From NCBI RefSeq assembly GCF_002563655.1, contig NZ_PDIY01000001.1:3632001-3696000 (forward strand): a DNA stretch of 64,000 nucleotides, written 5' to 3'. The notes beneath the pieces were generated by a model. It ran no database searches. It saw only the letters and a list, made by a program, of their open reading frames with translations, and was not told the origin of the DNA. Shown here one piece after another: positions 44,684-54,181 of the stretch; the stretch's first letter is position 1; every line of letters starts with the position of its first letter. Origin of the DNA: Bacillus sp. es.034. GTDB taxonomy: Bacteria; Bacillota; Bacilli; Bacillales; Bacillaceae_B. The position numbers were made by a program, and so were the translations under genes.

Positions 44684-47600
44684 CTATTCTTTATATACGT
44701 ATGTTCCTCTTGCTTTCTTCATTCTTCTCGTCTCTTTATCAAAGAAACTGTACACGATCGGTATGATATAAATAGTCAATAATGTTGAACTTATCAGTCC
44801 GCCAATGACGGCAATACCCATAGGCTGATTGATTTCGGTGCCCTCACCGAGCCCGAGTGCCAGGGGTAATAAGCCGAGGATCGTCGTCATTGCCGTCATG
44901 AAGATCGGTCTTGCCCGGTCCTGAACCGCTTCGACGATGCTGTCAAAGCTGTTTGTTCCCGCTTCTTTGCGCTGATTGATATAATCCACGATGACGATCG
45001 CGTTATTGACAACGATACCAGCCAGTACAATCACCCCAATGATCGCCGATATGCTGATAGGGGTCTGTGTAATGGCCAGGGCGATGGCGACACCTATTAC
45101 CATGAGCGGAACGGTAAACATGATGACAAATGGATATTTAAATGACTCGAATTGCGCAGCCATGACCATATAGACAAGCACGATGGCAAGCCCAAGAGCC
45201 AGGGCCATGTCGTCAATGGAATCCTCAAGGAGCTCTCTGTCCCCACTGAATGAAACCAATGTCTCATTTGGAAGATCCAGTGAATCGATTTTCTCATCTA
45301 CCGCCTTCGAAATGGCTCCAAGATTGGTTGATGACGAATACTTGAGTGTGAATTGAACGGCATGCTGCTGGTCAATTCTCTGGATGCTGACAGGACCATC
45401 TTCAATTGAAAAGTCGACGACGGAGTTTAACTGAATATAATTCCCTTGTCCATTTGGAATGAGGAGTTTCTTTAAAGAATCCAGATTTTCCGTGATGTTC
45501 CTGTCATATTGCACGAGAACATTTATGACGTCAGACGACCCTGTGACCATTTGGGTAGTCAGGACCCCCCGGGTTACATCTTGAACGAGCGTCCCAATCT
45601 GAGCAGGTGCCAAGCCCTGTTGAAGTGCCTTCTCCCGGTTTACCTTCATTTGGACTTCTTTCACAGTTTCCATCTGATCTGTTGAAACTTCCGTGACATC
45701 CTTCATTTCTCTCAACGAACCAAATAACGTATCGACGGAATCCTTCAGTCGATTCTGGTCCGTATCCCTCAAGTTAAACGTCAAGGTTTGAGGACTGGAG
45801 CCGGATGTGGACTGTAAGTTAAAAGAAACGTCAGCAGATTCATTTACCTTTTGAGCCGCTTTTTCCACTTCCGGCTTTACTTCATCCGCAAAGCTGAAAA
45901 TCGATCTCTCCCGCTCGTCGAGAGGCACCATTTTCACATAAACTTCTGCAATATTCCCTTTCCCGCTTCCCCTGAAGGATTCTTCCTGGGTTGTACCCAC
46001 AAGACTTACAAAGACATCCACATCTTTTTCTTTTTTCAACCTGCCTTCAATCGCTTTGACGACTTTATTGGTCTCATCGACGGAAGCTCCATTGTCCAAT
46101 TCGACCCTCATGTTGAAAAACCCTTCATCAGTTGGTGGTAAAAACTGTGTTCCTACCGTCGTAAGGCCAAGCCCACCACCCACTAATGTAATGAGAGTGA
46201 TGAATAATACGATGAACCGGTGACGAAGCGCCCATTTTACCGAACGGGCGAATGTCTTTCTGCTCTTGGAACGTCTCCGCTTTGCTTCGATATTCCCTTT
46301 CGGCTTCTTCAAGAGTCTGCTTGCGAGCATCGGGATGACCGTCAATGCCACGACAAGGGAGGCCAACAAACTAAATGAAATGGTCAAGGCGAATTCGGTG
46401 AATAATTCTCCCAGTAAACCGGATATAAAGACCACCGGCAGGAATACCGCTACAGTGGTCAAGGTGGAAGCGGTTATGGCTCCCCCCACTTCTTTTGCAC
46501 CGATACTTGCAGCTTCCCTTGGATTTTTCCCCAGGGATAAATGGCGATAAATATTCTCAATGACTACGATCGCATTATCAACAAGCATCCCAATTCCAAG
46601 AGCCAGGGCTCCCAATGTCATGATATTCAATGCGAAATCCGCAAAAAACATCAGAACAAATGTCACAATGACGGAATAAGGAATGGCCACGCCGATGATT
46701 AGGGGACTCTTCACATTTTTCAAAAATAAGAAGAGCACAAGCATGGCGAACGCTCCACCTATCAGGAGGGAATTGGCTATATTCCCGATGGCTTGAGCGA
46801 TGTAATCCCCCTGATCGAACAGGATATCAGCTTTGATTGATTTATATTGATCCTGCTTAAGGAGGCGATCCAGCTCCTTTTGAAACGCCTTCGATACGGA
46901 GGCGGTGTTAGCATCTGATTGCTGCAGCACACTGAACAGGATGGCAGATTCTTCGTTTGCCCGTGTGATCGTGTTTGTATCCTGTTTTCTCTGTTCAACT
47001 TTTGCGACATCAGAAAGCTTAAGCTTCTTTCCGGTTTGAGGATTCACCTGGAGGACCAATCCCTTTAATTCATCCACGGACTGGAGCTTGCTTACTACTC
47101 TAGTGGTCAATGTTTGTCCATCTGTCTGGATCGTATCTCCGGGAGCTGTCACATTATTGGCGCGGATTGTATTGACCACATCGCCTTGACTTAGACGATT
47201 ATCTTTCAACGCTTGCTGATTCAATTCAATGACCACTTCGTCCGTTAATGAGCCTGAAACATTTACATTTGCTACACCTTCCACTCTTGTCAGTTCCTGT
47301 TTCAAGTTCTCTGACAGTGCCTTTAGGTTGGACTCGTCCCCTTCTTCCCGTAAAGAAAATTGAATGATCGGGAACTGGGCTGGATCAAATTTGAGAAATC
47401 TTGGATTCTCTGCTCCATCGGGAAGTGGAGTTTGGTCGAGGCGTTGCAGGACATCGTTTTCAATCTCATCAATGGAGGTCGACCATGAAAATTCAAGAAG
47501 AATAAAGTTCGAGCCTTCCCTGGAAGTCGATTGAAGGTTCTTCATCCCCGGCAAGGTGGAGAGGCTTTCTTCAAGTGGTTTCGTTACCTTCTCCACCACC

Positions 47601-47773
47601 TCCTGAGGGCCCGCTCCAGGGTAATTGGTCACCACGACACCCACAGGTGGGTTGAGGTCCGGAATGAGTTTCAACGGGATCCTGAGGAGCGAGACCCCTC
47701 CCAGAATCAGGATAAGCAGCATGGTGACAATGGTGAACACCGGTCGGCGTATGGAAAAATCACTAATTTTCAA
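44684..47773 (-). CDS. RND family efflux transporter permease (SwrC/AcrB-like)
   Basis: 1029-residue proton-driven RND pump. Twelve membrane helices in two halves; first TM at 10-28, the TM4 aspartates in GMLVDNAIVVIENIY (about 398-412), and VVNNAIVIVDYINQRKE in the second half. Two large extracellular loops (porter domains) at about 40-330 and 560-860. B. subtilis SwrC is the closest type (surfactin and swarming). No membrane-fusion adaptor gene lies next to it. Ends in the branched terminator. Confidence 0.93.
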   Translation of the reverse strand: MKISDFSIRRPVFTIVTMLLILILGGVSLLRIPLKLIPDLNPPVGVVVTNYPGAGPQEVVEKVTKPLEESLSTLPGMKNLQSTSREGSNFILLEFSWSTSIDEIENDVLQRLDQTPLPDGAENPRFLKFDPAQFPIIQFSLREEGDESNLKALSENLKQELTRVEGVANVNVSGSLTDEVVIELNQQALKDNRLSQGDVVNTIRANNVTAPGDTIQTDGQTLTTRVVSKLQSVDELKGLVLQVNPQTGKKLKLSDVAKVEQRKQDTNTITRANEESAILFSVLQQSDANTASVSKAFQKELDRLLKQDQYKSIKADILFDQGDYIAQAIGNIANSLLIGGAFAMLVLFLFLKNVKSPLIIGVAIPYSVIVTFVLMFFADFALNIMTLGALALGIGMLVDNAIVVIENIYRHLSLGKNPREAASIGAKEVGGAITASTLTTVAVFLPVVFISGLLGELFTEFALTISFSLLASLVVALTVIPMLASRLLKKPKGNIEAKRRRSKSRKTFARSVKWALRHRFIVLFITLITLVGGGLGLTTVGTQFLPPTDEGFFNMRVELDNGASVDETNKVVKAIEGRLKKEKDVDVFVSLVGTTQEESFRGSGKGNIAEVYVKMVPLDERERSIFSFADEVKPEVEKAAQKVNESADVSFNLQSTSGSSPQTLTFNLRDTDQNRLKDSVDTLFGSLREMKDVTEVSTDQMETVKEVQMKVNREKALQQGLAPAQIGTLVQDVTRGVLTTQMVTGSSDVINVLVQYDRNITENLDSLKKLLIPNGQGNYIQLNSVVDFSIEDGPVSIQRIDQQHAVQFTLKYSSSTNLGAISKAVDEKIDSLDLPNETLVSFSGDRELLEDSIDDMALALGLAIVLVYMVMAAQFESFKYPFVIMFTVPLMVIGVAIALAITQTPISISAIIGVIVLAGIVVNNAIVIVDYINQRKEAGTNSFDSIVEAVQDRARPIFMTAMTTILGLLPLALGLGEGTEINQPMGIAVIGGLISSTLLTIYIIPIVYSFFDKETRRMKKARGTYVYKE

Positions 47774-47967
47774 TGAAGTGCTCCCCTTTCTTTATGTATA
47801 GCGTACATTACGGTTTGAAGGAGTTACTGTTAACTATAGTCTCTTCAGGAAGATCCTTCAATATTAAAGCGTCTGAGCATGCTAAATATCAATTATTTTC
47901 TATAAAATAAATAATCCCACCTTATCGGTATACACTATTTTTATACTGTAACGTAAGGAGCATTTAA

Positions 47968-48840
47968 ATGGCGAACTGGGTTCCCTTTGTATTCCTTAGC
48001 CTTTTCAGCATTTTCGCATTATCTTTGATCGTGATGAAGAATCGTCACATTTCTGGTCGGATCATCCTATTTTGGCTTTTCATTTCCGGCTTGGCCTATG
48101 TATTTGAATATGTCATCTTTGTATTATTTAACAGCTATACGTATCATCCCCATATTTTATCGAATAATTACAATGACAGCGTCCTTGGATCGATTAGTTC
48201 ACAGGCGTTTTCAGTTCCGGTTGCGATAACCTATATTGTGTTGTACCGATTGACGGCATGGAGGGTTGCGGTCATCATCGTTGTCTTCTTCCTTATTGAA
48301 ACGTGGTTCATACACACCAGGTTATACGAACACCATTGGTGGGAATCATATTACACAACCTTTTTCCTTATCATTTCCGTTATATTGGCCAAGATCTGGT
48401 GGAGATTCCTGAATGAAACTGACAATCACTATGTTCAATTCATCACTTTGTTCTTTGCACTCTCCACCATCTCCCTTTCGTTTGCCTGGATTCTGTCTTC
48501 CCTTTTAAAGCTCTATATCATCCCCCTGAATCATTTTTCGAATCCTGTCAGAGATATGATCGCAGGGAATGCCATATACTTTTGGTTCACGACCTACTTT
48601 TATAGCTTGGTTATTTTTTTTAGGAACGGGGATTGGAAATATTCATTATGGAGCATCCTTTTTCTCTTGACCGTTGAGGTATTTATGGTACAGGAAGGTG
48701 TATTATTGATCAAGAATCCTTTGATGATCGGCGTACTTCCCCTATTTCATTTAATCATGATATCTGCAGGAAGCCATTATTACCAGCGGTATTTCGATAC
48801 ATATATTGAATTGCACCAAAAAGGACTGTCCTCTAAATGA
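47968..48840 (+). CDS. Multi-pass membrane protein of unknown function (290 aa)
   Basis: Not recognised with certainty. Seven or eight hydrophobic helices, many aromatic residues (HHWWESYYTTFF, WFTTYFYSLVIFFRNGDW). Overall it resembles CBO0543-type Firmicute membrane proteins but is longer. The ATG follows AAGGAG. The end of the reading frame is inside its own terminator stem. Confidence 0.75.
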   Translation: MANWVPFVFLSLFSIFALSLIVMKNRHISGRIILFWLFISGLAYVFEYVIFVLFNSYTYHPHILSNNYNDSVLGSISSQAFSVPVAITYIVLYRLTAWRVAVIIVVFFLIETWFIHTRLYEHHWWESYYTTFFLIISVILAKIWWRFLNETDNHYVQFITLFFALSTISLSFAWILSSLLKLYIIPLNHFSNPVRDMIAGNAIYFWFTTYFYSLVIFFRNGDWKYSLWSILFLLTVEVFMVQEGVLLIKNPLMIGVLPLFHLIMISAGSHYYQRYFDTYIELHQKGLSSK

Positions 48841-48890
48841 AACATCCTCACACTAAGAGAGTGAATCATTCAGACCGACAGTCCTTTTTT
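48823..48890 (+). terminator. Terminator overlapping the 3' end of 47968-48840
   Basis: GGACTGTC (48823-48830, inside the last codons) pairs with GACAGTCC (48877-48884) followed by TTTTTT. A smaller CTCACACTAAGAGAGTG fold lies in the loop. Confidence 0.7.
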
Positions 48891-48902
48891 GTTGGCTGTT
48901 AG

Positions 48903-50312
48903 TTATGAATTCGATATAGCAGGGTTGTTCTCCGTATGCTCTTTCTCAATGGTCCACCCCGTAAAACCATACAGGATGGTGATGGCCGGAGAGATCAGGC
49001 AAAAGACCGCAAATGGTAGATAGTCCATGGTCGAAACACCTAGTACATCTGTGAGGAATATTCCGCACACACTCCATGGAACAAGAGGATTCACCACGGT
49101 TCCTGCATCTTCCAATGTCCGTGATAAGGTTTTTGGGTGAAGACCCAATTTCTTGTATTGAGATTGAAATGCTTCACCAGTTAATAGAATGGATAAGTAC
49201 TGCTCCCCTACTACAAGATTGATACCAATCGCTGATAATGCAGTGGATAGAATCGTTCTTCTTTCAGATTGAATGATAGCAGACACCTTCTGAAGCAACG
49301 CCGGGATGATCCCCAGTTTAAATAGTAATCCACCGAGACTCAGTGAGAGAATGACAAGGGAAATCGTAAACATCATGCTGTTCACTCCACCTCTTGTCAA
49401 CAGTGAATCAACGGATTCGACCCCTGTCTTCGATGTGAAACCTTCGAATAGCACCTGGAATAATTCATTTACCTTCAGCGTCCCGTGGAAGAAAGATAAG
49501 AACACAGAAACGGCTATCGTGATGGCCAGTGTGAATAATGCAGGTGTTCTGTATACAATCAGCACTACCAGCAGCACTAAAGGAATTAAGCTGTACCAGT
49601 GAATGAGGCCGGTCTGCACCAAACCTTCCTGCAATGCATCAAGCTGTGCCAAGTCACCTTTACTTGTTCCGGGCGAAAGGACCCCGAATACAATCAATGT
49701 TATGATAAAGGCAGGTACAGTCGTCCAGGCCATATTTCGAATATGGGTAAACAGATCCACCTTGACAATGGATGACGCAAGATTGGTTGTATCCGATAAA
49801 GGAGACATCTTATCTCCAAAAAAGGCACCCGAAACGATGGCACCGGCCGTGATTGCCATGGATAACCCCATAGCTTCCCCGATTCCGATTAATGCCACAC
49901 CGATGGTCGCTGCCGTTGTCAGTGAGCTTCCGATTGCTACTCCACTTAAGGATGTAAGTAAAAAGGCAATCGCATAAAAATAATGTGGAGTGACAAATTC
50001 AAATCCGTAAAACATCAACGTAGGAATGGTCCCACTAATCAACCAGCTGCTTACAAGCAGTCCAATAAAGAAAAATAATAGAATGGCACCTAATCCACCC
50101 TCCGCACCGGCAATCATCCCTTTTTCAATTTCTTTGAACTTCACTTTGCGTATCAGTCCATAGACCATCAAAAAGAAGAGGGAAAGGATGATCGGAATAT
50201 GAGGGACCGCTCCCACACCGATAATGCTGACACTGATGATTCCCAGAACAGCGAGTAAGACTGCGGATGCTTCTGGAACAGACGGTTTATGAACGCTCTG
50301 AATGTTTAACAT
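48903..50312 (-). CDS. NhaC-family carrier under tyrosine T-box (probable tyrosine transporter)
   Basis: 469 residues, about 11-12 membrane helices, NhaC ion transporter family (ISGTIPTLMFYG, SSLTTAATIGVAL, GAFFGDKMSPLSDTTNLA). It would be named Na+/H+ antiporter, but the Tyr-type T-box leader suggests an amino-acid role, as proposed for YheL-like relatives. The ATG at 50312 has GAAGGA upstream; the 23-codon extension reads back into the T-box terminator and is rejected. Confidence 0.85.
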   Translation of the reverse strand: MLNIQSVHKPSVPEASAVLLAVLGIISVSIIGVGAVPHIPIILSLFFLMVYGLIRKVKFKEIEKGMIAGAEGGLGAILLFFFIGLLVSSWLISGTIPTLMFYGFEFVTPHYFYAIAFLLTSLSGVAIGSSLTTAATIGVALIGIGEAMGLSMAITAGAIVSGAFFGDKMSPLSDTTNLASSIVKVDLFTHIRNMAWTTVPAFIITLIVFGVLSPGTSKGDLAQLDALQEGLVQTGLIHWYSLIPLVLLVVLIVYRTPALFTLAITIAVSVFLSFFHGTLKVNELFQVLFEGFTSKTGVESVDSLLTRGGVNSMMFTISLVILSLSLGGLLFKLGIIPALLQKVSAIIQSERRTILSTALSAIGINLVVGEQYLSILLTGEAFQSQYKKLGLHPKTLSRTLEDAGTVVNPLVPWSVCGIFLTDVLGVSTMDYLPFAVFCLISPAITILYGFTGWTIEKEHTENNPAISNS

Positions 50313-50365
50313 GTTGACACTTCCTTCTGTAAACTTATTATGTGACCGAAAAGGGATTGTATGAC

Positions 50366-50612
50366 AAAAAGAACCCTCCATCCCTGATAGGGACGAAGAG
50401 TTCTCCGCGTTACCACCCTAATTGAAACCACTCATAACATGCTAAAAGTCATTACATGATATAAGTTATTTCCACTTCATAAAGGTTGTCTCTTGATAAA
50501 CCCCCTAAAGAATTCATAAACAATGTAATTCAGAAAGAAGCGGACCTGGACTTCCAGCTGACATCCAGTCTCTGATTGCTGTCTCACTTTTTCCTACTGC
50601 GTTGTTTAAGAC
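50366..50612 (-). promoter_or_regulatory. T-box leader (tyrosine specifier)
   Basis: Minus strand holds the T-box AGGGTGGTAACGCGG (50419-50405) and a terminator (GAACTCTTCGTCCC ... GGGATGGAGGGTTC, then TTTTTG, 50403-50366). Stem I begins with AAACAA (about 50610) and closes on TTGTTT. Its internal loop has AGTA on the 5' side and GAATTACA on the 3' side, so the specifier triplet reads TAC (Tyr). Uncharged tRNA-Tyr should permit read-through. Confidence 0.9.
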
Positions 50613-50710
50613 AATGATATGTGATTGATTTGGTTTAGTTTAGGGGTTCCATTACTCTTTTACCCTTAAACGCTTTTAAGCTTTTATGCACTAAAGTATT
50701 TTATAGTAAT

Positions 50711-50738
50711 ATAATATCATGTTCATTACTATTGTCAA
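50711..50738 (-). promoter_or_regulatory. SigA promoter of T-box/NhaC unit
   Basis: Minus strand TTGACA (50738-50733), 16-nt spacer, TATTAT (50716-50711). About 90 nt of leader precede stem I; I see no gene there. Confidence 0.65.
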
Positions 50739-50787
50739 GAACCGATTTCATTCTCCTTATGACTTTGAATGATCCCTCATACAAAAA

Positions 50788-50820
50788 AAACCCTCCCGTA
50801 AATATGCAGGGGAGGGGTTT
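50788..50820 (-). terminator. Terminator of EAL gene
   Basis: Minus strand AAACCCCTCCCC / GGGAGGGTTT around TGCATATTTAC, followed by TTTTTG. Confidence 0.9.
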
Positions 50821-50825
50821 GACAA

Positions 50826-51854
50826 TTAAACGAATAGAGTTTCTGTAAAAGGTTCCATCGCTTCTTCTTGTGGTTTCCCTATGAAATAGCCTTGTGCATA
50901 GTGGATTCCGATTTCTTTACAGAAGAGCAATTCTTCTTTTCTCTCAATGCCTTCCGCCAGGACCAAAATGTCCAATTCTCCGGCAATCTTCACCACTTTC
51001 CGTAAAAATTCCTGATTATCCTCATCAGAATCACAGTGGTTGATGAAGGATCGATCGATTTTTACATAGTCCGGCTGCAGCAGGCTTAACATTTCAACCG
51101 TGGCAAAACCTGAACCTACGTCATCCAGGGCGACTTTCATCCCTTCTCTCTTATATACGTCAAGAACCGATCTTAAATGATCTACATCTTCAATCTTCTC
51201 GGTTTCTACCACTTCGAATACAAGGTCTTTCGGGTCCACTTTGCATTCATTCACAATCTTGAAGGTGTGGCGCAAACAAAATTCAGGATTATAGATTGTC
51301 GAAGGAAGAAAATTAATAAAACTCTTCGTACCAGGGTCCACATGGTCACGCCTGGACTCGATTGCTGATTTCCTCGCCTTCTGATCCAGCATGGAATGAA
51401 ATCCGGTTCGCGAAGCGGCTTCAAACAACTCCCCAGGATTGATACGCTTACTGCCACTATTTGAGCGTAAGAGAGATTCATAGCCAAAAAGACTGAAATC
51501 GCTAAGATCAATGATAGGCTGGAGGTGACTCGTAAATTCCCCCCCTTGAATCAACTTTACCATCTCTCTATATTTAATTAAGCTCAGGAATTCTTCTGCA
51601 GGACGAAAGGGACCGGGCTTCTCTGAACAATTAAAACTGCATGTCCATTTTCCCTCCACTAATACGGTTTCTATTTTTGACAGTTTTTCATAAACCTCAT
51701 CAAGATGATCATATTGAAAAACATATATGCCTTCTTCTGTCCTATCAACTGATCCTGTCAGCGGTAAGTCCGATCTTTTTTCGTTATGTAAAAATAAAAA
51801 GCCAGCCTCATGATATTCCATCTCTATTCCGCAGTTCGCACAAGCGTATTGCAT
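50826..51854 (-). CDS. EAL-domain c-di-GMP phosphodiesterase with N-terminal Cys-rich module
   Basis: 342 residues. N-terminal ~75 residues carry CANC (4-7) and CSFNC (about 72-76), a possible zinc or iron site, then an EAL domain (about 95-340). Motifs: YESLLR (EAL variant ESL), INFLPSTI (Asn), EVVETE, ALDDVGSGFA (DD), VKIDRSF (Lys), LAEGIE and QGYFIGKP. All metal and catalytic positions appear kept, so it is likely active. Soluble. A GGDEF cyclase is 4.6 kb away. Confidence 0.88.
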   Translation of the reverse strand: MQYACANCGIEMEYHEAGFLFLHNEKRSDLPLTGSVDRTEEGIYVFQYDHLDEVYEKLSKIETVLVEGKWTCSFNCSEKPGPFRPAEEFLSLIKYREMVKLIQGGEFTSHLQPIIDLSDFSLFGYESLLRSNSGSKRINPGELFEAASRTGFHSMLDQKARKSAIESRRDHVDPGTKSFINFLPSTIYNPEFCLRHTFKIVNECKVDPKDLVFEVVETEKIEDVDHLRSVLDVYKREGMKVALDDVGSGFATVEMLSLLQPDYVKIDRSFINHCDSDEDNQEFLRKVVKIAGELDILVLAEGIERKEELLFCKEIGIHYAQGYFIGKPQEEAMEPFTETLFV

Positions 51855-52040
51855 ACTATCTCTTCCTTCCCCTGTAACATCAATAAATACCCATACCTAT
51901 ATACTAAGACTAAATACCCCGAAAACACCAGTAATATCCCTATACTTTAGGAAAAATTACTCAATGATTGTGAAATTTTTTTCGAAAATGCAGTTCCAAG
52001 CGCGAATGGTTCCAGGTATTTCACAAAAAAGGAAATATAA

Positions 52041-52070
52041 AAGCACTCCCCCGGTTCAGGAGAAGTGCTA
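52041..52070 (-). terminator. Terminator of prfC
   Basis: Minus strand AGCACTTCTCC, loop, GGGGAGTGCT, followed by TTTATATTTCC. Confidence 0.75.
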
Positions 52071-52077
52071 ATTGTTC

Positions 52078-53646
52078 TTACATTAAACTATATAACCTGA
52101 TATCAGGATTTTTATCATTGAACCATCTCATGGCAAAATCGTTTTCAAAAAGGAAGACAAGATTATCATGTCGATCCTTGACCAGCATGCTCCTGGAGCT
52201 TGACATAGTCTCCTTGACCTCCTCTTCGTTTTCAATCCACCGGGCAATTTTAGACCCGATCGGTTCCATTTTCACATCAACGTTGTATTCATTCTTCATT
52301 CTATGCTCAAATACTTCAAATTGAAGTTGACCAACCGCTCCAAGAATGATATCTTCCGTGCGTGTTTTATAATACTGAATGGCTCCTTCTTGAACGAGCT
52401 GAAGGATTCCTTTTTGGAAGTGCTTCTGCTTCATCACGTTTTTCGCTGTGACACGGACAAAAAGTTCAGGCGTAAATTGAGGCAGCTTTTCATACTGAAA
52501 GCCCTGCTTTCCCTGGACAAGTGTATCACCGATTTGATACGTACCCGTGTCATAAACACCGATGATATCCCCACTGACCGCTTCATTCACCGTACTCCGA
52601 TCATCTGCAAGAAATTGAGTGGATTGCGCCAGTTTAATGGACTTTCCTGTACGGGAAAGATTGACCGTCATCCCCCTCTCGAATTGACCTGAGCAAATGC
52701 GGACAAATGCAATCCGGTCCCGGTGGGCAGGGTTCATATTGGCTTGAATCTTAAATACAAACCCGGAGAAATCCTCTGCAGTCGGCTCTATCTCTCCAGC
52801 ATCCGAATTCCTTGGCTGCGGAGATGGCGCAAACTGTAAGTATGTCTCAAGAAAAGTTTGAACACCAAAATTCGTTAATGCACTTCCGAAGAAGACTGGA
52901 GATAATTCTCCATTTGCAATGCGTTCACGGGAAAACTGGTTTCCAGCTTCATTCAGCAACAATACATCTTCAAGAGTCTGATGATAGAGATTGCTTTCTT
53001 TAAGAGGGTGCTCTCCCTCAATTTCACCTTCATCATTTAATGGAATAAAGCGATCATCTTCTTCTACCCGAAATTGCTCGATGCGATTATGGAAGCGGTC
53101 ATAAATTCCTAAGAATTCTTTCCCCATTCCTATCGGCCAGTTCATTGGATAAGATTGAATTCCCAATACTTCTTCAAGCTCTTCCAATAACTCAAGTGGT
53201 TCACGCCCTTGGCGATCAAGCTTATTGATGAAGGTGAAGATTGGAATGCCTCTCATTCGACAAACTTTGAATAGTTTCAAGGTTTGTGCTTCAATCCCTT
53301 TCGCTGAATCGATGATCATCACAGCACTGTCAACAGCCATCAATGTTCTATAGGTATCTTCGGAAAAGTCCTGGTGACCAGGTGTATCCAGGATATTCAC
53401 CCGGTAATCATCATAATCGAAGGCCATGACAGAAGAAGTGACAGAAATTCCTCTCTGCTTCTCGATTTCCATCCAGTCAGATGTTGCAAACTTACCTGAT
53501 TTCTTTCCTTTAACTGTTCCAGCGGCGCGAATCGCACCTCCGAATAATAGTAGCTGTTCTGTTAAGGTTGTTTTCCCAGCATCCGGGTGGGAAATGATGG
53601 CGAAAGTCCGTCTTGACTGAACTTCCTGTATAAAGTCTATTTTCAT
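52078..53646 (-). CDS. prfC: Peptide chain release factor 3 (RF3)
   Basis: 522-residue translational GTPase that recycles RF1/RF2 from the ribosome. G1 SHPDAGKTT (about 19-27), switch region [11 protein letters not shown]3 [16 protein letters not shown] (about 84), G4 [11 protein letters not shown] (about 138). Domain II and a C-terminal RF3 domain follow at full length. Monocistronic. B. subtilis 168 lacks a prfC as far as I recall, so this is an accessory gene within the family. Confidence 0.95.
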   Translation of the reverse strand: MKIDFIQEVQSRRTFAIISHPDAGKTTLTEQLLLFGGAIRAAGTVKGKKSGKFATSDWMEIEKQRGISVTSSVMAFDYDDYRVNILDTPGHQDFSEDTYRTLMAVDSAVMIIDSAKGIEAQTLKLFKVCRMRGIPIFTFINKLDRQGREPLELLEELEEVLGIQSYPMNWPIGMGKEFLGIYDRFHNRIEQFRVEEDDRFIPLNDEGEIEGEHPLKESNLYHQTLEDVLLLNEAGNQFSRERIANGELSPVFFGSALTNFGVQTFLETYLQFAPSPQPRNSDAGEIEPTAEDFSGFVFKIQANMNPAHRDRIAFVRICSGQFERGMTVNLSRTGKSIKLAQSTQFLADDRSTVNEAVSGDIIGVYDTGTYQIGDTLVQGKQGFQYEKLPQFTPELFVRVTAKNVMKQKHFQKGILQLVQEGAIQYYKTRTEDIILGAVGQLQFEVFEHRMKNEYNVDVKMEPIGSKIARWIENEEEVKETMSSSRSMLVKDRHDNLVFLFENDFAMRWFNDKNPDIRLYSLM

Positions 53647-53776
53647 TCATAAAATCCTTTCTCGTCATTCTCACTTTCTCATCATATTCGTTCTAAAGTA
53701 ACAATGCAACAAAGAATGGAGCAAGAAGCCACGGTTTACCGCTTTCAAGAATAATAAGTTCAGGGTGCATCGTTTG

Positions 53777-54010
53777 TTACATCTCCTTGGTCCATTGGAC
53801 GATTCGTGAACTTAACGTCTCAGCTGTTTCCTGTGGGATCCTTTCCACTAATGAATGGAGCAATTTTGATTGAATTTCTTCATCCTGATAAAAGAAAGAA
53901 TACGACCATTCAATCGCAGGTACAGCAATCAGAAAGAACTCTTCCTTCTTGTTTTCATAAATATATACTTTTTGTTCCAAGCCTTCCAAAAAATTTTTTC
54001 TGATCTTCAT
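53777..54010 (-). CDS. YueH-like small protein (77 aa)
   Basis: 77 residues: MKIRKNFLEGLEQKVYIYENKKEEFFLIAVP in two parts, then IEWSYSFFYQDE and a C-terminal helix ending IVQWTKEM. This pattern suits the YueH family of unknown role. The ATG at 54010 follows AAAGGGGA; the 13-codon extension reads through the Shine-Dalgarno. Confidence 0.7.
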   Translation of the reverse strand: MKIRKNFLEGLEQKVYIYENKKEEFFLIAVPAIEWSYSFFYQDEEIQSKLLHSLVERIPQETAETLSSRIVQWTKEM

Positions 54011-54181
54011 TATTGTATCCCCTTTCATGAAAACGCTGTATTTGCGCATACTATTGACGATGTTGTCCGTACAACTTTCGACAAATCTTGCAATTGTAGG
54101 TTGTCAGACGTCTGAAAGAATTGTAAAATAAAAATCCGAAAGCATCAAGTTCCAATCATACTTATCGAAGAGGTGAAAGAA

